44,202 nt of DNA from Actinomycetota bacterium (GTDB lineage: Bacteria; Actinomycetota; Acidimicrobiia; Acidimicrobiales; WLNW01), in assembly GCA_009699605.1 (NCBI GenBank), contig WLNW01000008.1:1-44202 (forward strand), in the 5' to 3' direction. This document shows, piece by piece, positions 34,450 through 41,593 of the stretch. The notes below the pieces were generated by a model. It was not told the origin of the DNA. It made no database searches and saw only the letters and a list, made by a program, of their open reading frames with translations. The position numbers were made by a program, and so were the translations under genes. Position 1 is the first letter of the stretch. Every line of letters starts with the position of its first letter.

Positions 34450-34497
34450 AACTGGTAGTTCGAGAGCGTGCCGGGGCGCGCCTTCGAACTACCAGTT
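34450..34497 (-). other. Long intergenic hairpin homologous to 22782-22829
   Basis: The arms 34450-34472 and 34475-34497 pair over 23 bp with three imperfect positions (mismatches or wobbles), around a 2-nt loop. The outer 14 bp pair perfectly. The outer 12 bases equal those of the hairpin at 22782 but the inner arms differ in sequence while still pairing, which points to selection for structure. In minus-strand direction it begins 23 nt after the decarboxylase stop. No T-run. Confidence 0.88.
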
Positions 34498-34520
34498 GGA
34501 CGGTAATCGGTCGGGAACGA

Positions 34521-35711
34521 TCAGACCGCGGTCCGCGGCAGGTAGTAGTCGCGTAGCGCGGGGAAACCGTTGAAGCCCACCGTGGAGTACGTGGTGGTGT
34601 AGGAGCCGGTCGACAAGATGGTGACGCGGTCTCCGGCTTCGAGCGCGAGCGGCATCTGGTAGTCGGCGTGCTCATACATGATGTCGGCGCTGTCGCAGGT
34701 GGGCCCGGCGAGACACACGCGACCGGTGGGGCCGCCGTCGTGCGGCGTGGTGATGCGGAACTTGATCGACTCGCCGAGCGACTCGGTGAGACCGGTGTAC
34801 ACGCCGGCGTCGAGGTACACCCAACGGCAGTCGTCCTCGAGGGAACGGCGCGACACCAGCACGACCTCGCTCTGCATGACACCGGCATCGGCGCACATGT
34901 AGCGGCCAGGCTCCGCGATGACCCGGGGCAGGTCGTCGCCGAGCCAGCGGTGCAGTGCGGTGTTGATGGCCCGGGCGTAGGTCTCGACTGCCGGGACCTC
35001 GTTGTTGTAGTGCCCGGGGAACCCGCCGCCGATGTTGACCAGGGCGGGCGTGACGTCGAGCGAACGCAGGTGATCGAACACCCGGCCGACGCGCTCGAGT
35101 GCTGCGTTCCAGGCCTCGGGGTCGCGCTGTTGCGATCCGACGTGGAACGAGACGCCGACCGGATGCTCTTTCTCGGTCGCACGCGTGAGCAGGTGCATAG
35201 CCATCTCCGGACCGCAGCCGAACTTGCGCGACAGCGGCCAGTCGGCCCCGCCACCATCGGTCATCACGCGACAAAAGAGGGTGGCACCGGGCGCCGACTG
35301 GACGAGCTTGTCGAGCTCGGAATCACAGTCGAATGCGAACAGGCGAACGCCCTTGTCGTACGCGTACTCGATGTCGACGCGCTTCTTCACCGTGTTGCCG
35401 TAGGAGATCCGCGTGGGATCGGCGCCGGCCGCGAGGACCATGTCGATCTCGGCCGGACTGGCCACGTCGAAGCTGGAACCGAGCTCAACGAGGAGCTCGA
35501 GGATCTGCGGAGCCGGGTTGGCCTTGATCGCATAGAAGATGTCGGCACACGCGAGTGCGTCGGCAAGCTTGCGGTAGCGATCCGCGACAATGTCGAGGTC
35601 GACGACCACGAACGGTGTGGGAAGCGTGTTCTCGGCGAGGAAGTCGTCGAGACGTGTGGTGGAACGGGTCCGGATGGCGTTTTGCGGAACCTGCCGCAGG
35701 CGTACGGTCAA
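34521..35711 (-). CDS. Ornithine/diaminopimelate-type PLP decarboxylase
   Basis: A 396-residue fold-type III PLP decarboxylase, closest by motif to eukaryotic-like ornithine decarboxylases. The PLP lysine is Lys63 (FYAIKANP). HVGSQQ, GGGFPG and EPGRYMCADAG bind the cofactor, and CDSADIMYE places catalytic Cys339 at the dimer interface. It would make putrescine from ornithine; lysine or arginine as substrate is possible. The start is probably the TTG at 35711, because GAAGGAG lies just upstream on the minus strand; an in-frame ATG at 35786 has no such support. Three operator-like sites lie 100-200 bp upstream. Confidence 0.87.
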   Translation of the reverse strand: MTVRLRQVPQNAIRTRSTTRLDDFLAENTLPTPFVVVDLDIVADRYRKLADALACADIFYAIKANPAPQILELLVELGSSFDVASPAEIDMVLAAGADPTRISYGNTVKKRVDIEYAYDKGVRLFAFDCDSELDKLVQSAPGATLFCRVMTDGGGADWPLSRKFGCGPEMAMHLLTRATEKEHPVGVSFHVGSQQRDPEAWNAALERVGRVFDHLRSLDVTPALVNIGGGFPGHYNNEVPAVETYARAINTALHRWLGDDLPRVIAEPGRYMCADAGVMQSEVVLVSRRSLEDDCRWVYLDAGVYTGLTESLGESIKFRITTPHDGGPTGRVCLAGPTCDSADIMYEHADYQMPLALEAGDRVTILSTGSYTTTYSTVGFNGFPALRDYYLPRTAV

Positions 35712-35810
35712 CGAGACTCCTTCAAGGGGTCGGGGTAGAGCCGGATCATTATTGCGGTTTCGCAGCAATGCGCAAGAGGCCACCAAGTATCGATGAGAAA
35801 AAGAAATCTT

Positions 35811-35913
35811 GACTGATGCATCCGTCAGTTTGACAACGCAGATCAGCTCTCTGACCAGGGGTTTTGTCGCATTCTGACTGACGCATCAGTCGAGTTTGAC
35901 TGACGCATCAGTC
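35811..35913. promoter_or_regulatory. Three operator-like palindromes (GACTGACGCATCAGTC type)
   Basis: GACTGACGCATCAGTC occurs at 35876-35891 and again at 35898-35913, exactly 22 bp apart. A two-mismatch version (GACTGATGCATCCGTC) is at 35811-35826. Each has GACTGA/TCAGTC-type arms round a 4-nt centre, as for a dimeric TetR-like repressor. The 22-bp spacing puts two sites on the same DNA face. They lie between the decarboxylase start and a decayed plus-strand frame. The region is also more AT-rich than its surroundings. Confidence 0.6.
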
Positions 35914-35926
35914 GAGTCGCGATGCT

Positions 35927-36195
35927 TTGCGGCAAACCAACGCATGCGAGGCCGCGCCGCAGGGCATCGAACTCTGCGACGCGCGCAACTCGCTCACCGC
36001 GAGCGGCAAGACCCTCGACGCCGAGGTGTTGAACCGCCTCGCGAAAACCATCGCCGACGCGAAACGGACCGTGTTCTCCATGGCGACCCCACCTTGCCCG
36101 CCACGCACGCGTTCCAACTGCGGCCGAATGGGTCGAGCCACCCGCCGGTGTTCGTCGACGCGGCCGCCACGCCAGGCGCGCGCCGGTTCAGCTGA
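35927..36195 (+). pseudogene. Frameshifted gene remnant of unknown family
   Basis: From about 35950 the frame containing GIELCDARNSLTASGKTLD has gene-like codon use through KRTVFSMA near 36090. Coding character then moves to the neighbouring frame, which reads GDPTLPATHAFQLRPNG and ends at a TGA at 36193-36195. Neither piece is long enough to be a full gene. I do not recognise the protein. Its end overlaps the SDR gene on the other strand by 8 bp. The operator-like sites just upstream may once have served it. Confidence 0.45.
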
Positions 36196-36982
36196 GGTCG
36201 GGGATGCGCAGGTCGAGCGTGGCGGCCTCGGTGCCGCCGTCGCACTCGATCACCTTGCCGGTCACGTAGCGACCCGCATCGGACGCGAGGTACAGCGCGC
36301 ACAGACCGATGTCCTCGGGCACGCCAATGAAGCCGAGCGGCGTCTTGGCCACCATCTCGTCGCGCAGCACCGGCATGGTCAGCACACCTTCGAGCGCCGA
36401 CGTGGCGATGGAACCGACGGCGATCGCGTTGATGCGGATCCTGGGCGCGCAGTCGAACGCCATCAGCCGAGTCATGTGCGCGAGCGCAGCCTTCGCGGTG
36501 CCGTAGGCGACGAAGCCGCGGTCGGCCATGCGGCCCATGAACGACGAGATGTTCACCACACTGCCACCCCCGGCCTCGAGCATGTGCGGGATGGCCAGCT
36601 TGGTCAGTTCGAACGCCGTGGTCACATTGAAGTGGAACTGCGACTCGAGTTCGGCGGCCGACACGCCGAGCAGCGCGCCGATACCGCCGCCACCTGCATT
36701 GTTCACCACCAGGTCGATTCGGCCGAGGTCGGCTCTGGCCCGCCCGACGAACTCCGCCAGGAACGCCAGGTCGGTGACATCGCCCGGCACAACGAGTGCG
36801 CGACACCCGAACGCGCGCACCTCGTCGGCCACCGCATCGAGTTGGTCGAGCGTGCGAGCGGTGATCGCCACGTCGGCGCCCGCTTCGGCGAACACCCGCG
36901 CACACCCCGCTCCGATACCACGTCCTGCGCCGGTGATGAGGACGACCTTGCCGTCGAGCCGGAAGCGATCGAGTGCAGCCAT
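36188..36982 (-). CDS. Short-chain dehydrogenase/reductase (SDR)
   Basis: A 264-residue classical SDR. The cofactor loop TGAGRGIG lies near 17-24, and NNAG and the catalytic Ser146/147, Tyr160 and Lys164 (NISSF, YGTAK) are all intact. The C-terminus (YVTGKVIECDGGTEA) is typical. It oxidises or reduces a hydroxyl/keto group with NAD(P). It is the last of a five-gene minus-strand operon (P450, amidohydrolase, transaminase, nitrilase, SDR), starting 27 nt after the nitrilase stop. Confidence 0.9.
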   Translation of the reverse strand: MAALDRFRLDGKVVLITGAGRGIGAGCARVFAEAGADVAITARTLDQLDAVADEVRAFGCRALVVPGDVTDLAFLAEFVGRARADLGRIDLVVNNAGGGGIGALLGVSAAELESQFHFNVTTAFELTKLAIPHMLEAGGGSVVNISSFMGRMADRGFVAYGTAKAALAHMTRLMAFDCAPRIRINAIAVGSIATSALEGVLTMPVLRDEMVAKTPLGFIGVPEDIGLCALYLASDAGRYVTGKVIECDGGTEAATLDLRIPDLS

Positions 36983-37009
36983 GGGTGCTTCTTTCGTTGG
37001 TCGCGCCGC

Positions 37010-37798
37010 TCAGGAGCGCCGGTCGCGCAGGAACGGGAACGAGGATCGGACGTCGGCCACCTGCTGTGGGTCGACCACGGCGGTGACGACCTGTTCGACG
37101 CCGGCATCGGCTGCCGCCAGAATCTCGCCCAACGGATCGATGACAAGCGAGTCGCCCAGGTACTCGATGGTCGCGCCCGATCGATCGACGCCTTGGCCGA
37201 CACGGTTGGTCCCGAGCACGTACGCCTGGTTCTCGATCGCGCGTGCCCGAAGCAGCGTCTGCCAATGCATGCGCCGCGCCGCAGGCCAGTTGGCGACGCA
37301 AACGTACAGATCGGTCGAGGCAGCCTTGGCCCACCACGCGTCCGCGAAGCGGAGGTCGTAGCAGACGAACGGCGTGACCCGGACGCCTTCGACATCGAAG
37401 GTGAACGTGAGCTCGCCTGCGCCGTAGTGCTCGTCCTCGCCGGCGTAGCTGAAGGGATGCAGCTTGTCGTAGCGCTGCACCACACCGTCGGGGGACGCGA
37501 GAACGAATGAGTTGGTCGGCCGCGACGACGGTGCGAGTGGTCGTGCCTTGGTGGGAACCGAACCGCACACCCATACCTGATGAAGCTGCGCCTGCTCGGC
37601 GAGGAACTGGGTGCTGGGGCCCGCCGCATCTTCCGCGATGCGCTCGGCGGCCATGGAGAAGCCGGTCGCGTACATCTCGGTGAGGGCCACGAGACGAGCA
37701 CCGGCGTAGGCGGCCTCGGCGACGAGCGGCGCGAGCAGTTCGAAGTTGCGCTGGGGGTTCTCCCACACGATGTCGTGCTGTATCGCGGCGACTCTCAC
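37010..37798 (-). CDS. Carbon-nitrogen hydrolase, omega-amidase-like
   Basis: A 262-residue nitrilase-superfamily amidase with the full triad: Glu41 (LTEMYATGF), Lys112 (RYDKLHPFSYAGE) and Cys146 (VCYDLRF). The Met-Tyr-Ala-Thr-Gly-Phe-Ser and KLHPF blocks resemble omega-amidase (NIT2/YafV), which hydrolyses alpha-ketoglutaramate or alpha-ketosuccinamate. The neighbouring gene encodes a transaminase of the kind that makes those products from glutamine, which supports the call. The GTG start at 37798 has GAGG upstream and lies 7 nt after the transaminase stop. Confidence 0.85.
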   Translation of the reverse strand: MRVAAIQHDIVWENPQRNFELLAPLVAEAAYAGARLVALTEMYATGFSMAAERIAEDAAGPSTQFLAEQAQLHQVWVCGSVPTKARPLAPSSRPTNSFVLASPDGVVQRYDKLHPFSYAGEDEHYGAGELTFTFDVEGVRVTPFVCYDLRFADAWWAKAASTDLYVCVANWPAARRMHWQTLLRARAIENQAYVLGTNRVGQGVDRSGATIEYLGDSLVIDPLGEILAAADAGVEQVVTAVVDPQQVADVRSSFPFLRDRRS

Positions 37799-37805
37799 GA
37801 GGTCC

Positions 37806-38960
37806 TCACAGCTTTCCCAGTCGGGCGATCGCTTCGTCGAGCACTTCTCGTCGCTTGCAGAACGCGAATCGTACGAGAGGGGCGCCTTCGACTACGTCGT
37901 CGTAGAGCACCACAGCGGGGATGGCCACCACGCCGACGCGTTCGGGGAGCGCGCGACAAAAGGCCATGCCATCGGCTTCGCCCAGGGAGCGGATGTCGGT
38001 GGTGATGAAGTACGTGCCCTGTGGGTGATGCACCGTGAAGCCCGCGGCGCTCAGCCCAGCCGCGAGCAGGTCGCGCTTGTATCGGAGGTCGTCGACGAAA
38101 GCGGTGAAGTACGAATCGGGCAACCGTAGCGCAGTGGCGACCGCGGGCTGGAACGGTGCTCCGCTCACGTAGGTAAGGAACTGCTTGACGGTACGCACCG
38201 CGGTGACCAGCCCGGGTGACGCGCACAGCCAGCCGACCTTCCAGCCGGTGAACGAGAACGTCTTACCGGCCGACGACACGGTGATGGTGCGGTCGCGCAT
38301 GCCGGGCAGCGACGCGATGGGCAGGTGCACCGCTTCGTACACGAGGTGCTCGTACACCTCGTCGGCGAGCACGATGAGGTCGTGCTCGATGCACACCTCG
38401 GCCAAGGCGCTGAGCTCCGCGCGGGTGAACACCTTGCCCGTGGGGTTGTGCGGGGTGTTGAGCAGCACCAGACGCGTAGCCGGGGTGATGGCCGCCCGAA
38501 ACGCATCGACGTCGAACGCGAAGTCAGGCGCGCGGAGCGTCACCGGTACGCGGCGAGCGCCCGCCATGGCGATACTCGCCGGATAGCTGTCGTAATAGGG
38601 CTCGAGGGATACGACCTCGTCGCCCGGGCCGCACAACGCAAGGATGGTCGCGGCGATCGCCTCAGTGGCCCCGGTGGTGACGAGAACCTCGGTGTCGGGG
38701 TCGTAGGTGAGTCCGTAGAACCGTTGCTGGTGCTCGCTGATCGCAAGCCGCAGGTCGGGGATGCCCAACGCTGGCGGGTACTGATTCTGGCCGTCGCGCA
38801 TGGCGGCGACAGCCGCCTCGAGCACCTCGGCCGGGCCGTCCGTGTCGGGAAAGCCCTGACCGAGGTTGATCGAACCGGTGCGCGCGGCCAAGGCCGACAT
38901 CTCGCCGAAGATGGTGGCCCCGAAACCCGCAAGGCGCGGGTGGAGGCGCTCACGAGCCAC
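37806..38960 (-). CDS. PLP aminotransferase (glutamine/methionine/kynurenine transaminase type)
   Basis: A class I aminotransferase of about 384 residues. PLP contacts are seen in TTGATEAI, NTPHNPTGKVF, ADEVYEHLVY and the Schiff-base Lys233 in SSAGKTFSFTGWKVGW. The pattern fits the KAT/glutamine transaminase K/YbdL/DapC-like group, which accepts glutamine, methionine or aromatic amino acids. Paired with the omega-amidase-like gene it could run irreversible transamination using glutamine. I use GTG at 38960, just before the conserved core; a TTG at 39008, overlapping the amidohydrolase end, is the alternative. Confidence 0.85.
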   Translation of the reverse strand: MARERLHPRLAGFGATIFGEMSALAARTGSINLGQGFPDTDGPAEVLEAAVAAMRDGQNQYPPALGIPDLRLAISEHQQRFYGLTYDPDTEVLVTTGATEAIAATILALCGPGDEVVSLEPYYDSYPASIAMAGARRVPVTLRAPDFAFDVDAFRAAITPATRLVLLNTPHNPTGKVFTRAELSALAEVCIEHDLIVLADEVYEHLVYEAVHLPIASLPGMRDRTITVSSAGKTFSFTGWKVGWLCASPGLVTAVRTVKQFLTYVSGAPFQPAVATALRLPDSYFTAFVDDLRYKRDLLAAGLSAAGFTVHHPQGTYFITTDIRSLGEADGMAFCRALPERVGVVAIPAVVLYDDVVEGAPLVRFAFCKRREVLDEAIARLGKL

Positions 38961-38979
38961 GGGGCGCGCGGGCGGATGC

Positions 38980-40164
38980 TCAGACAGAGCGGCGCTCGGT
39001 GAGCTCAATCGCGTTGTCGCGCAGCACGCGCTTCAGGCTCGCCGGGTCGAGCTCCTTCAGCTCGGTCGCGTAGTCGAGCGGCTGCGGCATGCCCTCGATG
39101 TGCGGCCAGTCGGACCCGAAGATCACGCGGTCGGCACCCATGTACTCGATGACCTCGTACGGGTCGTCTTCCCAGAACGGGTTGATCCACACGTGCTCAC
39201 GGAAGGTGTCGGCCGGGTCTTCCTCGCGGAAGTAGCCAGGCATCTTCTTGACCGTGGACGCCAGCTTCTTGAAGAGGTCGCCGAGATATTCGGAGCCGTT
39301 CTCGACCGAGCACAGGCGGATGTTCGGGAAGCGGATGAAGAGCTTCTCGAACACGGCGGTGATGAGGAAGTCGTAGGCGGCGCGCTCGATCGAGAACGTG
39401 CGGACCGAGGGCGCCCAGCCGCCACCAAAGGAGGCGCCGAACTTGTCGTCGGCGTAGCCCTGCGAGGAGTACCCGCTATCGCCGGCGTGCACGACGACGG
39501 CGATGCCCGACTCGTTCACGCGTGCCCAGAAGGGATCGAAGTACGTGCTGAACGGCGACATCTGCCCGTGGGCCGTGGTGGGGGCCGCCGGCCGCATGCA
39601 TACGACACGGGCATCGCGCGACAGCGCCCATTCGAGCTCGGCCACCGCATGGTCGACGTCGGCCATGGCGATGTACGGCGCGGCGAAGATGCGGTTCTCG
39701 TAGTTACAGCCCCAGTCCTCGTCGAGCCAGCGGTTGAACGCGGTGAACGCGACACCGACCGCTTCGGGATCGTTCTTCAGCAGCTCCTCGTAGAGCACAC
39801 CGAGCGTGGGGAACAACCAGATCTTCTCGAGCCCCTGCTTGTCCATGATCTTCACGCGGGCATCCGAGTGGCGGTAGTACGCCGGAATCGGCTCGCGGTC
39901 GGCCAGGAACTCGATCGGCGACTTCCCGTTGGGGTTGCCCCGGAAGTACTCGTACATCGCGCCGGCCTTGGCGATGGGATCGAAGGTGGGGTTCACCACG
40001 GCCTTGCTCAGCTTGCCGCCCACGATCTGGTACTTGCGGCCGTTGATCTCGCACCACTGCACGGTGCGGTCGGCCCACTTGGCGGGCAGGTGTCGGGTGA
40101 AGGCGTCGACCGCCTCGTAGTAGTGGTTGTCGGCGTCGAAGGCTAAGAAGTCGATGTCCGTCAT
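38980..40164 (-). CDS. Amidohydrolase-2 family metal-dependent hydrolase or decarboxylase
   Basis: A 394-residue amidohydrolase-2 enzyme. Ligand candidates are FDADNHYYE at the start, VVVHAGDSG in the barrel, CSVENGSEYLGDLF, and GSDWPHIEGMP near the C-terminus, all intact. The ADRVIFGSDWPHIEG ending is typical of COG2159 enzymes in actinobacterial degradation clusters. The ATG at 40164 is 30 nt after the P450 stop, and the transaminase starts 19 nt after this gene, so it is the second gene of a five-gene operon. A hydrolytic or decarboxylating step after P450 oxidation is inferred. Confidence 0.87.
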   Translation of the reverse strand: MTDIDFLAFDADNHYYEAVDAFTRHLPAKWADRTVQWCEINGRKYQIVGGKLSKAVVNPTFDPIAKAGAMYEYFRGNPNGKSPIEFLADREPIPAYYRHSDARVKIMDKQGLEKIWLFPTLGVLYEELLKNDPEAVGVAFTAFNRWLDEDWGCNYENRIFAAPYIAMADVDHAVAELEWALSRDARVVCMRPAAPTTAHGQMSPFSTYFDPFWARVNESGIAVVVHAGDSGYSSQGYADDKFGASFGGGWAPSVRTFSIERAAYDFLITAVFEKLFIRFPNIRLCSVENGSEYLGDLFKKLASTVKKMPGYFREEDPADTFREHVWINPFWEDDPYEVIEYMGADRVIFGSDWPHIEGMPQPLDYATELKELDPASLKRVLRDNAIELTERRSV

Positions 40165-40194
40165 CACGCAACGATACCGGCCGCGAACCACCCA

Positions 40195-41400
40195 TTACCA
40201 GGCAAGTGGGAGGGTCGCCCGACCCCAGAGGTTGAAAGCTTCGATTCGGGTGGTCGCACCGTCGAGGTGCAGGTCGGGGAAGCGATCGAGCAGCAGTCCC
40301 AGTGCGATTCGGCCCTCGACCCGGGCGAGGGTCGCGCCCGGGCAGAAGTGATGTCCGAACCCGAAGCTGAGGTGCTTTCGCACGTCTTCGAGCGGGCGGT
40401 CGAGCAGGAACTCGTCGGCCCTCGGCCAGTACGTCGAGTCGCGGTTGGCGGACGCGTAGCAGACCATCATCTTCGCCTTCTCGGGCACGGTCACCCCGTG
40501 CACCTCGACTTCGCGGGTCGCCGTGCGGAACAACCCGAGCACCGGCGGGTCGTGGCGGAGAGACTCCTCGATGGCGACGTCGACGAGTGACCGATCGGCA
40601 CGCACCGCGGCCCACCGAACCGGGTCCTCGAGGAGGCGCCACACCACGTTCGTGAGCAGCGCCGTGCTGGTCTCGTTGCCCCCGAGCATCAACAGCAACA
40701 GCACCCACTGCATCTCGTGGTCGGTCAGGCGGCGGCCCTGGTACTCGGCCACGACGAACCCGGAGATCATGTCGTTCGGTACCACGTCGCCGAGGTGCTC
40801 CTCCCCCGGCTCGTCGATGCCAGCCGCCGCAAGCAGCCTGCGGCGCCGGTCGATCTCGCCCTGGAAGTACGCGTCGAGGCGAGCGCGCGCCGGGCCTGAT
40901 GCATGTGGATCGGGAAGGTTGTAGGTGCGCGTGAGGTCGTCCGACATCTCGGCGAACAACGCGAGGTCGACCTCGGGGATGCCGAGCAGCCGCGCGATCA
41001 CGGTCATGGGGAACGGATACGCGAACGCCGCGTGGAAGTCGGCGCGCCCAAGCGGTGCCATCTGATCGAGAAGGTCGCCGGCGATCTGTTCGAGTTCGGT
41101 CTCGAGCGCGCCCACCGTGCGCGGCGTGAATCCACGGATGAACAGACGCCGAAACTCGGTGTGCTCCGGCGGGTCGCTCACCAGCCCGCTGCCGCGCGTG
41201 TACTGCGGGCTCGGCCCGTATTTCATCGACCACGTGCCGACGTCGCGCAGCACCTCGGTGACGTCGTCATGGCGGGTGACGGTGAAGAACGGCGGCGTGA
41301 ACGAAGCGTGGTGGTGCACCGGGCATTCGGTCCGCAACGTGGCGTAAGCCGGGAACGGGTCGGCCAGCACCTCAGGGCTCATCGGGTCATAGGACGCCAT
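40195..41400 (-). CDS. Cytochrome P450, copy 2
   Basis: A 401-residue soluble P450. The I-helix motif GGNETSTA lies at about 240-247. The ExxR is in AIEESLR, and the haem loop FGFGHHFCPG has the ligand Cys353. DPPEHTEFRRLFIRGFTPR is the usual C-helix region. It differs clearly from the P450 at 16767. It heads the minus-strand operon and is divergent from a 480-residue amidohydrolase, whose paralogue at 15322 is also next to a P450. Substrate unknown. No ferredoxin partner is encoded nearby. Confidence 0.92.
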   Translation of the reverse strand: MASYDPMSPEVLADPFPAYATLRTECPVHHHASFTPPFFTVTRHDDVTEVLRDVGTWSMKYGPSPQYTRGSGLVSDPPEHTEFRRLFIRGFTPRTVGALETELEQIAGDLLDQMAPLGRADFHAAFAYPFPMTVIARLLGIPEVDLALFAEMSDDLTRTYNLPDPHASGPARARLDAYFQGEIDRRRRLLAAAGIDEPGEEHLGDVVPNDMISGFVVAEYQGRRLTDHEMQWVLLLLMLGGNETSTALLTNVVWRLLEDPVRWAAVRADRSLVDVAIEESLRHDPPVLGLFRTATREVEVHGVTVPEKAKMMVCYASANRDSTYWPRADEFLLDRPLEDVRKHLSFGFGHHFCPGATLARVEGRIALGLLLDRFPDLHLDGATTRIEAFNLWGRATLPLAW

Positions 41401-41461
41401 AGCCCGGTTGTACTCGCTTGCGCACCCCCGCGCCTCACGCGATCCCCGCGCGCCTCGAATC

Positions 41462-41510
41462 GTTCTTCGGACATCTGACTACGGCCGGCGTAGTGAGATG
41501 TCCGAAGAAC
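41462..41510. other. Long hairpin in the divergent promoter region
   Basis: The arms 41462-41483 and 41489-41510 pair over 22 bp with one mismatch, around a 5-nt centre. It lies between the divergent P450 and amidohydrolase genes, 62 bp from the P450 start, so it is not a normal terminator. Outer sequence GTTCTTCGGACATCT. Confidence 0.75.
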
Positions 41511-41560
41511 CGATCACCGCGCCGCACGTGGCCGCTCCGCGCTGAGGGAGGCGTTCGCTC

Positions 41561-41566
41561 TACGAT
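41561..41566 (+). promoter_or_regulatory. Minus-10-like TACGAT before the long amidohydrolase
   Basis: TACGAT lies 27 nt upstream of the ATG at 41594, followed by a GGAAGGGG ribosome-binding site, so this gene probably has its own promoter and a short leader. The minus-35 region is not obvious. Confidence 0.35.
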
Positions 41567-41593
41567 CGCCGACATACGGAAGGGGTTCCGAAG

